This document shows positions 12,749-24,690 of a stretch of DNA of 64,000 bases, piece after piece. Made by a program: the position numbers and the translations under genes. This DNA is from Congeria kusceri. Taxonomy: Eukaryota; Mollusca; Bivalvia; Myida; Dreissenidae. Each line of letters opens with the position of its first letter. Position 1 is the first letter of the stretch. The stretch covers positions 70,852,578 through 70,916,577 of the forward strand of contig CM051029.1 of the NCBI GenBank assembly GCA_027627225.1. The letters are read 5' to 3'. The notes beneath the pieces were generated by a model. That model did not search any database and was not told the origin of the DNA. It saw only the letters and a program-made list of their open reading frames with translations.

Positions 12749-14030
12749 ACGGAGGAGACGCTCGAAGATCTTAACCGGCGATATGCGGACGCTCTAATCC
12801 CACTGACAGTTTAGTTCCGATTGTTTACCGTGGGAACATTATTGTTCCATTCGTGTTCTCCTTGGGTCGGGCATACCGCCGAAATAACTTTCGCGTTTTC
12901 GTGATATTCCTGGCCATTATTGACTTGGTGTGCTGTGTGTTGATATTGCCGTCTGAAATGGCTAAGCACCGTAACTATTTTAAGTGTCGAACTTTGCAAG
13001 GCCAAGGTTTTTATTAACATGTGGGGTGCCGTCTCGTGTGCTTTGGCGCTCCTGGTCATCTCTGTTGACCGGTACCGGAAGGTCTGTTGTCCTCTTAAGC
13101 GGCAGATATATCAGCGACTTGCGCTACAGCTGTGTGCCGCAGTCACCTTTGGAATCTCGGTGATATGTGCTGCTCCTGCAACAGTGACTTTTGGAATAGT
13201 GTCAGAAAACAAAACAAACATTTTCAATTCTCAAACAAAAGTGTTTGTTTGCACCATCAGACCAGCGTTCAAGAATCATCCACTTACAAATGATCTTTCA
13301 ACTGGCTTCAATGGCAGTACTCGGTGGCGTGTCAGTATCAGCTGTGGTAATGTATATTTTAATTGGTAGACAAATCTACCTGCACTGGGGAGCATTTCCT
13401 GGTAGTATCAGGTCTGATTCTGGAAAAGAGAGTCATTCTGACTTTACCTCTGATCAGTTCCACACGCAACCAACCCCACAAAGCGCGAGCGAAAACGGTC
13501 GCCCAACAGAAACCAGGAGTACGAACAATACTGGTAACACAATAAGTCAAGATGAAGAGAAAATAGAAATGCTTTGCGATCCAAAGAAAAAACCGGCGGT
13601 AGAAATGACCCCACTCTGCCAGCATTGACCACAGCCGTGCTGGCAGTTCGTCGTCAAAGAGCACATTAAGTAGGTTAATAAACATGGCTTCGTTTTCATC
13701 GTCCATCCGACGTGAGGATACCCGACGTACGACATTTGGGCGATATAGTTCTAGACTTGCAGTTAGGAGATTTCCGTACAAAACACTGATCTGGTTTGTA
13801 CTCACATTGGTCTTCATTGCCACAAATGCTCTATCGATAGTTTTGGCTTTTCTAAACCCAGACAGCATCAACAAAACCCGAAAGATTACGTCGTGTTCTC
13901 TGTCTTCCATCGCCTCATGTACGTCAACAACTGCATTAACCCGTTCATCTATGCCCTTTTGGACAAACACTTTCGTAGTGTTTGAATAAATATTGGACCC
14001 AGGCTTAGGGCGCGATTCAGAGGGGCATAA
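12749..14030 (+). pseudogene. class A GPCR pseudogene, cluster copy 1
   Basis: A decayed paralogue of the intact receptor at 18087. The start codon is replaced by ACG at 12749, after which EETLEDLNRRYADALIPL is readable; a TAG at 12812 then stops it and much of membrane helix 1 is deleted. Helices 2-3 sit in a shifted frame (SVDRYRKVCCPLKRQ around 13059-13103), and bases before 13000 are missing relative to the paralogues. Helix 5 and the third intracellular loop read to a stop at 13626. Helix 6 (RRFPYKTLIWF) resumes in another frame from about 13650, and the helix 7 NPFIY segment is displaced again by a further frameshift. At least five lesions make function implausible. The loop frame change matches that in the copy at 26832. 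Confidence 0.9.
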
Positions 14031-15313
14031 AGCGCATGCGCATGACGTCGCTACGTACTCTGAATAGCTTCTTATTATAACATCTCCTGTGTCAGTGTTC
14101 AAATTAGCATGCCGAAAATTAAAAGCATGTGCAAAATGGTTACAGTATACAATTCTGAAATATGTTATTTAAAGCAACTCACCAGACAGTAGTTTCAATA
14201 TTTTAAAGCAAACAATTTACACTCGCTGGTAAAGGAAATCGTTAATGTATTAATCAGGTTTTATTTGTTACCTAATCACGCATTAATACTTTTCGACTTC
14301 ACGATAATAAATTTACCATTTCGTGTGATACTGCCGATATTTAAGGTTTTATACGTTATTTAGATATTTGCAAACTGCATTGTACAAGTTTTAATTTATA
14401 AGGCTGTTAAATAATGTCATAGCTTCGACTGTAGGTACCTAATACGTACCGTATCTGTATCCAATGCTAAATTGAGAATCAGATTCACCTGTGACGTACT
14501 TAGGGAAAACTAGGAGGAGTAGATCTTCTTAAATAATAGCGAAACAACGAGACTCAAATTACGATTGATTTCAAGGTTCACTATTGAACAATATATGAAC
14601 AAGTAGGTAATACGAAATGTTGTTTTATGAAGTTAAGTATTTACAATATCATGCAATTTAATATGTTTCTTAAAATCTAACATATATGTTGTACGATTGT
14701 TATTGTGAAATCTTAAACCATACAGCTAGAATGGTACTATAGCTATGTGTAATCATACATGTTTGAATTGCACTGAGCGAGCTGACGAGCACTGGAATAC
14801 GATATAGTGATACCAATGATACCAATGCCATGTGTCAAGTCTAGAAGCCAACAGAAAACATTTAACAAACTGAAGGAATGAAATACGGAAATGGAAACTC
14901 AGCTACAGTCAACAACAAATGGCGACTAGAAATCAAATACACGTATCATGCACTGTCAGTAATAATATTATGTCATGCATGTATAGACGTTTATGTAAGG
15001 TTTTCCTAATTGATAAACATACAAATGCTGTGTTTTGTTGCCATGGCATAGTTTTTGCGTCATGTATGTGTGTATGCCATGAACATGTATATAAAGTTAG
15101 TGGACAATTATCTAAAGTTTGCGTCTTGCAAACATGTATAAACAGACATGGTGTTACGTTTCAATGGTAAAAGTTTTGTTGAATGTGTATAGAATTGCAT
15201 TGTGTAATGTTGATTTATACCATATTTCAGAGAGTTTTCATTGTTTTGCTGTATTCAATAACTGTAATATCAGATCGGTAAATAGTGGTCGGAGCCTAAT
15301 ACGCAAACTTACC
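14031..15313. other. intergenic, no gene seen
   Basis: Nothing supported. A short Cys-containing frame at 14919 has no signal peptide or domain and is judged chance. Confidence 0.4.
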
Positions 15314-15379
15314 GTGCAATAAGTAGCGTGCAGTATATTGAAATTTAGTTGTAATTTATATGCACGCTACTTATTGCAC
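15314..15379. repeat. perfect 19-base inverted repeat
   Basis: GTGCAATAAGTAGCGTGCA at 15314-15332 is the exact complement of 15361-15379, with a 28-base spacer. It lies about 170 bases before a second inverted repeat and 270 bases before a minisatellite, so it may mark the edge of one composite element. Confidence 0.9.
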
Positions 15380-15547
15380 TGAACGATTGCACTGAGTAGC
15401 TACATTGCGACAGCGCTAAATTTGAAAACGACACAGATGTCAAGCATGCCAGACATCACATGACGTCTAGTAACTGCCCATTGGGATCGTCATTGTAGAA
15501 AAATGCGATGTGATTGGTAAATATGGTATAAAAAACGTGTAGCACCC

Positions 15548-15619
15548 TTTGACCTCAATATGTTAATTATTTAATCTCACCCTGCGGGCTTGTTAAATAA
15601 CTAACATATTTCGGTCAAA
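15548..15619. repeat. 27-base inverted repeat flanking the minisatellite
   Basis: Arms at 15548-15574 and 15593-15619 match at 24 of 27 positions (TTTGACC..ATATGTTA..TTATTTAA on the left). The loop contains CACCCTGCGGGC. The right arm ends about 30 bases before the first minisatellite unit. Confidence 0.85.
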
Positions 15620-15650
15620 GTATGCTACAACTATTACGTATAAAATTACT

Positions 15651-16220
15651 GCATGCACTAACTTACATTCATTTACCATTATATACGAGTTATTATATAA
15701 ACAATCTGCATGCACTAACTTACATTCATTTACCATTATATGCGAGTTATTATATAACAAATCTGCATGCACTAACTTACATTCATTTACCAATATATAC
15801 GAGTTATTATATAACAAATCTGCATGCACTAACTTACATTCATTTACCATTATATACGAGTTATTATATAACAAATCTGCATGCACTAACTTACATTCAT
15901 TTACCATTATATACGAATTATTATATAAACAATCTGCATGCACTAACTTACATTCATTTACCATTATATACGAGTTATTATATAACAAATCTGCATGCAA
16001 TAACTTACATTCATTTACCATTATATACGAGTTATTATATAACAAATCTGCATGCACTAACTTACATTCATTTACCATTATATACGAGTTATTATATAAC
16101 AAATCTGCATGCACTAACTTACATTCATTTACCATTATATACGAGTTATTATATAACAAATCTGCATGCACTAACTTACATTCATTTACCATTATATACG
16201 AGTTATTATATAACAAATCT
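15651..16220. repeat. 57-base minisatellite, 10 tandem units
   Basis: Ten head-to-tail units start every 57 bases from 15651 (15708, 15765 and so on to 16164), each beginning GCATGCACTAACTTACATTC. Units differ by few substitutions and a compensated one-base length change (ATATAAACAATC or ATATAACAAATC). Because 57 is 3 x 19 and the unit has no stop in one frame on each strand, long open frames run through on both strands (ALTYIHLPLYTSYYITNLH on plus, ADLLYNNSYIMVNECKLVH on minus). I treat both as by-products of the repeat, since no signal, splice context or non-repeat domain is attached. Confidence 0.95.
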
Positions 16221-18086
16221 GCCACTTTGTACACTGTTTATGTGTAGACCACATCGTTATTAAGATAATATCGTGAATAAATACTGATATCATTGTAACG
16301 TGTTTGTGTTAGTTTGTTTACAATAATTCAGAAACACAGTGAAAAGAGCGTAAAATTACTCATTTAACTTCAGAATGTTTACCATTCTACCTAAAAGTAT
16401 TAGCAATATATAATGGTCTCTTATTTCGGCCATGCCGATCTTGCTTGTTTCAGCTTTCGACAAACAGAAAGACTGGTATCGTATATGTCTTTCCGTTGAG
16501 ATTTGTTTCGTCTTGGTGTGTCATCACGTTTCAAACACTTTCAAACGACGAAATAAAACCGATGTGTACGCGCCAGAATACTAACAGGACACTTACAGTT
16601 CTTGTTATGTTGCCCATTATTTGCGTATTGGCATTTCATTTTATTATCGATTGTTAATTTACTTGCTCATTAAAAAGAACTCTTTAAAAACAATGATAGG
16701 TGTTGTTAAAAAATGATGACCTTGTATAATAATTGATGTAATTGTTGAATAACATTATGTGTATCTTTCCCTTGTTGTTCAAAATCATGACATAAATACA
16801 CATTAGGAGAAAAAATCACTATAGTTTCAAAAATACCATATGCAACTAAATAGGTTGCAAAAATATAGTTGCTTGGGTCTCGGACACAATCTGTCTGGGT
16901 CTGGGCCCAGAATCCGACAATCTCAACATGCAATTAATTCAAACATGTTTTCGAAATAACTTTGTTAGTTAATTATAAAATGCCTTCAAAACAGCTATAT
17001 TAAGACATTCAGAATGTTTTCTTTATTAGTCACTGTCCATTTTTCACCACGAAATCGCGGGCTTTTTGAGTCCATTTTGCTAAATGTCCATACGCAAATG
17101 CAACATTCCTGCAAATACAATGACTTCTAGTTCTATCGGCTCAGACTTACAATTTCTAAAATTAACAGTATTCAGTAGTGTAAGAAATTAAGTGCTGTGC
17201 CACCATTTTATGTTATCTGATGCTATGAGTTCCTCAAAATGCCTGCCAGCTCGTTTGTAAGCCCAAACCCAGCATATATAGTTTACTTAACTAACCGTAT
17301 ACTTGGTTAGGGCCCTTAACCGTCGAAACATTGACTGTTTACATTGTATACAGACGATGCATTACATCGACATATCTCGCCACTTGATGATCTCCAGACG
17401 TAAATAGTCATGCCTCTAGCACGCTCCACCATCTGGCCAAATAGTTTGTCAAAGCTTCCTGTCCACTCGGATATCAATAGTTCAGCCTTCCGGATATTTA
17501 AATGCATTTGCTTATATTACATTCCATCGACGTATATGATCAACTCGAGAAAGTACGGATGTTTATAGTTAAACATTTTGTCGCATCGCTATGGCAAATC
17601 GAGCATGCACTAAGCAAATGATTTTAAACACCATACAGTATGATATTCAGAGTTAAGCAAGTGACGTCCGCGTATATCCGGGAAATGTTTTACGACTGTT
17701 TTTGTTAATATTTTCATGGTAATTATATACGATAGAAAATCCGCCAAAAACGAAAATACAAAAAGTATGAGCAAAAGCAAAATACAACTTGGAAACAGTA
17801 GTAAAGACGCATTCTTATCGTTGATATTTTAAGCATTCCATTTTTCATTTGTTTATGCTACTATACTATTATCTTTGAACATCCTGAACTACTTAAGTAA
17901 ATCGAACAGAAAGACAATTAACTTGCGAATACTATCTAGATACTGTCCCTCATCCGTCTATCGATCGTAATCAACACATTCAAAAACACATGGATTAACA
18001 CTTGTGAGATTCAATTTATTGAAATTAAACAATATATAATACATTAGTTGCAAATTGAATATATTATATTTTATCGATATAATATC
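16221..18086. other. intergenic upstream of the intact GPCR
   Basis: No supported gene. A frame at 16454-16657 follows a good acceptor (TTGCTTGTTTCAG) and ends in a hydrophobic tail, but has no partner exon. A minus-strand frame at 17316-17507 is polar but unrecognised. Sequence just before 18087 probably holds promoter and 5' UTR; I see no distinct motif. Confidence 0.35.
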
Positions 18087-19361
18087 ATGGAGACGCTGGA
18101 GCAACTTAACAGGCGATATGCGGACGCTCTTGTACCTTTAACGATTGTGTATGGGGTCTTCACTGTGTGCGGCGTGGTTGGAAATGTACTCGTGTTGATA
18201 GTTTTCTCATTGGGTCGGGCATATCGTCGAAACAACTTCCGTGTTTTTGTGATTTTTCTTGCAGTAATAGACTTGATATGCTGTGTGCTCATTCTGCCGA
18301 CTGAAATTGCGAAACATCGGAATTACTTCAACTTCACTAATGCCAGTCTTTGCAAGGTGAAGGTGTTTATAAACATGTGGGGTGCCGTCGCGTGTGCTTT
18401 AGCGCTCCTGGTTATCTCTGTTGATCGGTACCGGAAGGTCTGTTGTCCTCTTAAGCGGCAGATATCTCAGCGACTTGCACTACAGCTGTGTGCCGCAGTC
18501 ACCTTCGGGATTTCAGTAATAGTGGCAGTTCCTGGTATTGTTATACACGACATAGTGACAATAAACAAGACAAACATTTACAAAACTGAAACAGTTGTCT
18601 ACGTTTGCAGTATTGCCTTACGATTTAGAGGACATCCTTTGGAGATGATATTTCAGGTCATGGCCGGAATAGTGTTAGCAGTTGTTTCCGTATCGACCAT
18701 TGCAATGTATATTCCTATTTGTAGACAGATCTATCTGCACTTGTATGCTAGTCCGGCGTTTATGGCAAGGGCTTCATGGCAAGAAACTGAGGCCGACTCG
18801 AAATTACCAAATAAAAATGTGACTCCAAAAAATGAACAACCAAAATCTTCGGAAACAGCTGTACATGAAACGGAACATTTCCGCCAGAACCATTACAAAG
18901 AATCAGATCCTGAGAAAATAACAATGCCACAACAGCAACCGATTTATTCAATTGTCGAAGAAGCTCAAACTACCAGCAGGGGCCGCAGTCTTCCCGAACG
19001 TTCGCCGACATTCAGAACACTTGACAGATTCATGACTATGATGTCATTTTATACCAGGCGAAGGGCGCGCAATCGATGTCGTTCACAATATGCCGTTAGG
19101 AAATTTCCGTACAAAACTCTGATCTGGTTAATTCTTACGCTGGTGTTCATTATTACAAACATACTATCTATGATTCTGTCGATACTAAACCCTGACAACA
19201 TTCACAAAGAACCAAACGAATATGTTATATTTTCAGTTTTCAATCGTCTGCTTTACATTAACAATTGTGTTAATCCCTTTGTGTATGCACTTCTTAGCAG
19301 ACATTTTCGACAAACATGTAAAAGTATAGGTCCTCGACTAAGGGCACATTTTTGTTTGTAG
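18087..19361 (+). CDS. class A (rhodopsin-like) GPCR, intact
   Basis: A 424-residue seven-helix receptor with no intron. The start at 18087 (METLEQLNRRYADAL) is chosen over an upstream in-frame ATG at 18048 because the paralogue at 26832 begins at the same place. Helix 1 (about 15-41) has GN at 32-33; helix 2 (52-72) keeps Asp 62; Cys 89 and Cys 174 can form the usual loop disulfide; DRY is at 113-115 after helix 3; helix 4 is about 131-153 and helix 5 about 186-212. The third intracellular loop is long (about 213-337) and polar, helix 6 about 343-368, helix 7 about 378-402 with NPFVY at 396-400, and a short tail follows. The N-terminus is only about 14 residues, typical of small-ligand or peptide receptors. 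Helix 6 lacks the usual CWxP. A candidate AATAAA is at 19422. Ligand unknown. Confidence 0.92.
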   Translation: METLEQLNRRYADALVPLTIVYGVFTVCGVVGNVLVLIVFSLGRAYRRNNFRVFVIFLAVIDLICCVLILPTEIAKHRNYFNFTNASLCKVKVFINMWGAVACALALLVISVDRYRKVCCPLKRQISQRLALQLCAAVTFGISVIVAVPGIVIHDIVTINKTNIYKTETVVYVCSIALRFRGHPLEMIFQVMAGIVLAVVSVSTIAMYIPICRQIYLHLYASPAFMARASWQETEADSKLPNKNVTPKNEQPKSSETAVHETEHFRQNHYKESDPEKITMPQQQPIYSIVEEAQTTSRGRSLPERSPTFRTLDRFMTMMSFYTRRRARNRCRSQYAVRKFPYKTLIWLILTLVFIITNILSMILSILNPDNIHKEPNEYVIFSVFNRLLYINNCVNPFVYALLSRHFRQTCKSIGPRLRAHFCL

Positions 19362-20499
19362 GCAATTGTGTTCGCTTATCTAAATTACCATGGAATATAG
19401 TTTTACTGTAGCAGCATTAAAAATAAACTTTATTGTGTTTTGGTTATTATAATTTATCTTGAGGCTCTATTATATCATATTTTGAATGTTATTCAGACAA
19501 ACGTTTCACCTACATTATAAGTTATCTACACATATAAATAGTTTAATGGTTCGTGTTCATATTTATTTAACGTACATTAAGTATAAACGTAATTACCCTA
19601 AGTTTTGGGACACTTACAAATAATCTAAAACTGTATTGTCCCAATATATAGGGACATAGAAAAATAATTATCGAAATAGTGAGAACATTCAGGGTAATAT
19701 ATGATACAATCCATTCTGCATATGTTAATGGCTTGAACCAATTAATTATTGTTATTTCTTTGGGAAATTAATCGCTTACTAATACGTATTAAATATTTAT
19801 ATTATAAATAATTTTAATGACTTTTTTAAGGTGAGTGATGTTTTTACGATCAATTTTGTTGCTGAGAATTTAATGGTAATTAATTTAGAAACTTCATTGG
19901 GAAGACCATGCTCCAGTAGAGTACGCAGTTTGCACCACATGTCAACTACATGCAAACACATCTCTTATGGTGTACCTTAAGGTGTATAGATAATTTATTA
20001 GCATACAAGCATATAAACATTGTTGTTGTTTTTTTGCCAAATATATTTACGAAATGTTACGCAATGGAAACAATTAGACAATGTCAGGAGTTGAAAATAA
20101 ATTATTATATAGCTGAAATTCAGAAAAAAACTACTACTAATAATAAGCATTTGTAAAATTAACAGATGTATAAGTAGAGTATAAATTTAGGATATATGCT
20201 ACTTGGCCTGTTAAATACATGGTGCTTTATGTTAACACTTATTGAAAAGAAAATCGATATAGACAGGAGTTGTAAGTAATTGTATATTTATATTTCCAAA
20301 ATACGAAATACAAAAATAACTACTGCTGTTATCTATAAGACAAAAACTTGAATTAGGTTAAAAACAATATAAATTAATGTTTATTGTGATTTTAATACCA
20401 TTATTTACTGACAATTAATTCAGTAAAATAGTGATATTCAAAATATAATTAGTGTCTAAAGTGTTTTGTAATTAATTTGCAGTAAATATATATTTAGAA
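19362..20499. other. 3' flank of the GPCR, no gene seen
   Basis: Very AT-rich. Candidate polyadenylation signal AATAAA at 19422-19427, 61 bases after the stop. No other supported feature. Confidence 0.4.
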
Positions 20500-23150
20500 A
20501 GATTTATAATTTCTTTTTTCTTTTGAGTTCTCATTAAACTGACACATTTATTTAATGTTGGCCATCTTTGAAAATACCGTTTCAGGTAGATTTTTCTAAT
20601 ATCTTTATATTTGGGACATGTTAACAAAAAAATATTCATTTTCTATAACGTTGAGACTACAAAATTTACATTTTCTCTAAACATGTATAATTTTCTCATG
20701 ACAGATAACGGATATCTTCCTAATTAACCGTACAAAGCAGACAAATTTGTTGATTTATTTTTCTTTAAAATGTTGTATGAATAATTTCTAACTCTTTTCC
20801 AAAATTATAACCCCAAATTTCAGCGGAATAATGAAGTGCGGGTGTTACTAATTTATCAAAAAGATTTAATTTTTCTTTGGTTTGGAATTCATATTGGTTA
20901 ATTACTGAGAAAAATCTATGAAGTGCTTTGTTACCGTGTTCCGATATTGATTGTTCTGTCTAATACCAGTTTCCATTTTAAAATAATGTTACACCTAAAT
21001 ACTTGAACGATGGTACAATTTCTAATGTTTCTCCATACAAATAAAAATTATGATTAGTTATGATTAGTTGGTCGATTACTTTTTTCAAAAATGACTAACT
21101 TGGTTTTATTGCTGTTTATGTTGAGTTTAAATGAATTGCAGTAACTTTCGATGTCATTCAACTGTAAAGAAGACGGCGATGTTGAAAAAAGGACCTGATC
21201 GTCAGCATATGATAACAAGAAAAATTGTATTTCATTTATAGTTATAATGCCCTCAATGTCAGAGTTTATATTTTCTATGACGTCATTCACGAACATCATG
21301 AACAGATTGCTCGAACATGGTTCTCCTTGTTTGACACCTGTATATGAGTGTATGTATTCAGATATATGTGTTCGTAATTTGACCACTGCTTTCACGGAAG
21401 AATACATCGCTTTAAGGGCGCAAACCATTTTAGAGCTGATTTGCTCTGATATTAATTTTTGCCAAAGAAGTGAACGATTTATGGTATCATAGCATTTAGC
21501 ACAATCGATAAAAATGCAGTATAGTTTTTGATCCGAATTCAATACTTTATTAATTATGCTGTTGAGAATGAAGATGCAATCAACTGTGCCATTTTCCTTT
21601 CTGGTATCCATATTGAAATTCGGATATTTTCTTATTTTCTTCGCACCATTTAGTGAGTCTGTTTAATAATATTTGAGAGTATATCTTTGGCATAATGTTA
21701 TTAAGGGTTGTTCCACGGTAATTTTTGGCAACATTGGGATCGCCACTTTTAAATATTGATGTAATGTAACCGACTCCCAGCTTTCGGGGTATTGAGCATT
21801 TTCAAATATATCATTAAATATGAATAGTAGATGGCACTTAATTATACTATAAGCAAACTTAATTATACAGCAGATACATTATCCGGCCCACTTGATTTTC
21901 CGTTATTTTGTTTAAAAACAGCCTGGTATATTTCTGTTTCTGTGATAGGGGAATCAAGGTCATCGTTTATAATATGCGATTCATTATGCTCATCGTTATT
22001 ATTATAATCAATATTATGATTAATTTGATTATTATAATTTTTATTTCCAATCAAGTCTTTGAAATGGATGAACACGTCGTTAATCATCTGATCATTTGGT
22101 TTTTTATTATTAGTTTTATAGCATTTTCAATCGTTTTCCAAAATTCTTTCGGTTGCTTTTTATCAATATTGCTTAGATTTGTTCCTTCATTGATTTTATG
22201 ACGATATTTAGCTTTCTTACGTATTTCTTATTATTGAACCTTGTTCTGCTGGCAACGAAGCGTTGCCTGTTGTCATGTGTTTTATCTGTGCTAAATGAAT
22301 TTTTTTCTTGCTTCAAAGTTCGCTTTGCCGTGTAACATTCATTATAAAACCATTTAGGTTTAAGAAATATTTCGTGACGTTTTGGTTTTGTTTGGAACAC
22401 TTTGCCAAAAACATGTTTGCTATTTTCTTGTTAGAAATTTGTGAGAATATCTATTTTGTTACCATGTGATTCATTTTCATCATATATTTGATCTAATACC
22501 TGCTTATTTTCATTCAGTAATATATTAATTTCAGAGACCCGGTTTTCGTCAAAAACAATTTTAAGTTCTGTTTGTTTGACGTCAATATCATAATCAGCAT
22601 AAATCAGTGTACTTCGTGTTAAGAAGCTGAATCAACTAATGCATCAACTAATCGAGTCCATGCATTGTATATACTGTTTTCTCTTAGTGCATTCCACAGT
22701 ATTGAATGGTAGTTATCCTAATACAGTAACAGTTCTGTAGTTCAAATGAAAACCACTATACCGTTTCCGCTTTATGCCTCATCCTCATTTGTATTCCGGC
22801 TTTTGCGTTCGTATCTTTCTGATATTATTTTTAAGATTCAGGAAATTGTACTTCCAATTGGTTTAAAACGCCGTGCGTTTCATATACAAATCTAAGGCAA
22901 TGATCAGAGTTTGCATCTTTTTGTTTGGGTATATTTGTGTTTTCCCTTTTGTTAATTGAGTTGTTAGCTGTGTTGGGAACTGCAATATGTCACCTAAAAT
23001 AACACCCCAATATTGTTAAGTAGTACTTATTTTGCTGCTGATTTAACTGGATTTTCACAATCGTAAGCATTTAATATACATACTCGTTGTGTCATATGGT
23101 GATCTTCTGGCCACTGATATTGCCTGCATTTGATCATAATATTCCTGCGT
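20500..23150 (-). mobile_element. decayed non-LTR retrotransposon (LINE)
   Basis: On the minus strand, pieces of one ORF2-type protein follow in order. Polar segments near 22980-22450 may be the end of the endonuclease and the linker. A GKSSGPDNVSA block (near 21870) marks the start of the reverse transcriptase. The longest frame (21611 to 21054) carries the palm domain with CIFIDCAKCYDTI, GVKQGEPCSSNLF and the catalytic YADDQVLF. A thumb-like region follows (HYSAEIWGYN, near 20810), and then a C-terminal CKFCSLNVIENEYFFV zinc-knuckle-like motif near 20650. Stops and frameshifts separate the pieces, so it is dead. It resembles the LINE at 61.8-63.7 kb in thumb and C-terminal motif. Clade not assigned; the outer limits are approximate. 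Confidence 0.85.
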
Positions 23151-23580
23151 TTTATGAATGATATTGTTGATGTATATCAAATGCACGGTGAATTAAAAAC
23201 GTTTAGTTTTAGTATTTGTGTCCTAACGTCAGCATTTGGGTAACGTTTTGAAATTCATAAGAAAACAAAAACAAAACAATACAAACAACACCTTTGATAT
23301 GTTTCTGTAACTATCGATACCTCATATACAGGGGCGCATAATTGCTATTACATGACAGAGTTCATACAAATACAAATTCATACAGATCTACATTGACAGC
23401 AGGTAAGCACTTGTCATCATTAAAACACTGGTATGTAGTTGTTCGAAATGATATCAATAATTATTCATTGATATGTATTTACTTGTTGTTAACGTTTGGA
23501 GCTGCAAGTAGACACTATTATCTGGTTCCTGTTTGCAATTGACCGATTGACGAGATTTGACAGATTTAATAGACACTGCG
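23151..23580. other. intergenic, no gene seen
   Basis: AT-rich bridge between the LINE and the 71-base array; nothing supported. Confidence 0.4.
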
Positions 23581-24148
23581 GTTATCATTTAGAAAGCATG
23601 GACTTCATTGTTTGACGGAGTTGTCTTTTGAATACATAGGATCTGACACACGTTGTCATTCAGAGAGCCTGTACTTCATTATTTGACGGAGTTGTATTTC
23701 GTATATATAGGATCTTACACGAGTTGTCATTCAGAATGCCTGTATTTCGTTGTTTGACGGAGTTGTCTTTCGTATATTTAGGATATAAAATGAGTTGTCA
23801 TTCAGAAAGCCTGGATTTCATTGCTTGACGGAGTTGTATTTTGTATATATAGGATCTGACACGAGTTGTCATTTAGAAAGCCTGGACTTAATTGTTTGAC
23901 GGAGTTGTCTTTCGTATATATAGGATCTGACACGAGTTGTCATTCAGAAATTCTGGACTTCATTGTTTGACGGAGTTGTCTTTGGCACATATACGATCTG
24001 ACAAGCGTTGTCATTGAGAGAGCCTGGACTTCATTGTTTGACGCAGTTGTATTTCGTATATATAGGATATGACACGAGGTGTCATTCAGAATGCCTGAAC
24101 TTCATTGTTTGACGGAGTTGTCTTTCGTATATATAGGGTCTGACACGA
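23581..24148. repeat. 71-base tandem array, 8 units
   Basis: Units begin GTTGTCATTCAGAAAGCCTG (or variants) at 23581, 23652, 23723, 23794, 23865, 23936, 24007 and 24078, exactly 71 bases apart with no length change. Each unit contains TTTGACGGAGTTGT and ends TATATAGGATCTGACACGA. The next unit start at 24149 runs directly into the fold-back arm found again at 37241. 71 is not a multiple of 3, so no protein is expected. Confidence 0.95.
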
Positions 24149-24346
24149 GTTGTCACTTCATACCATATTTTATTAAACGAGTTCAGGAATTCTGTTAGTA
24201 AGCGAGCCTTTCATGTTGACGACGTCATTTCACCAAAATAACGTTATGCGATTGGTCAATCAAAGAATGTGTAGCCAATCAAAACGCTCAAAATGTTCTG
24301 TTACACAAGTTTAAGATAAAATATTTGTTATGGCTGTATTACATAG
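24139..24346. mobile_element. deleted copy of a fold-back element
   Basis: From CTGACACGAGTTGTCA the sequence follows the left arm of the element at 37241 as far as AGTAAGCGAGC (24207), then jumps to TTTCATGTTGACGACGTC, which lies some 170 bases further on in the other copy. Homology continues through a CCAATCA-rich stretch to TGGCTGTATTACAT (24346). The centre and right arm are deleted here. Confidence 0.85.
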
Positions 24347-24690
24347 TTTAAGTGTTCTAGATCTATAAAACTGTGGGTACGTTACTGAAAAATGCGATAT
24401 ACCAAATCAGAATGGTGTTATATTATCATATTTCCACCCACAATATTCACTCAAAACTCCAATACATTGTATAACATGAATATAATTTACAATGTCATTC
24501 ATTGACTGAGATCATAAAATTAAGAAATCACCCAAAGTGTGTCCTTATAGTGCCTATATTTTGTACGCTTTCCATCTCAATTTTTCACATATTAAAATAT
24601 GTTGTTTTTTTCGTTCAGGCATCCGAAAACCTACCAGCCCGAGGACGCTAAACATAGAATCCAATTTGTATGGCCTTATTAAACGGCAAA

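Noticed and set aside
13359..14102. 247-residue minus-strand frame
   Set aside because: Antisense to the GPCR pseudogene; it contains reverse translations of the receptor helices.
15651..16220. CRISPR-like array
   Set aside because: Units are contiguous with no variable spacers, and the genome is eukaryotic.
15593..16263. 213-residue open frames on both strands
   Set aside because: Both lie inside the 57-base minisatellite; the openness follows from a stop-free unit of 3 x 19 bases.
16454..16657. Possible last exon with hydrophobic tail after a good acceptor site
   Set aside because: No partner exon, no domain, and AT-rich context; not enough to call.
17316..17507. Polar minus-strand frame of 63 residues
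   Set aside because: No homology recognised and no flanking exon.
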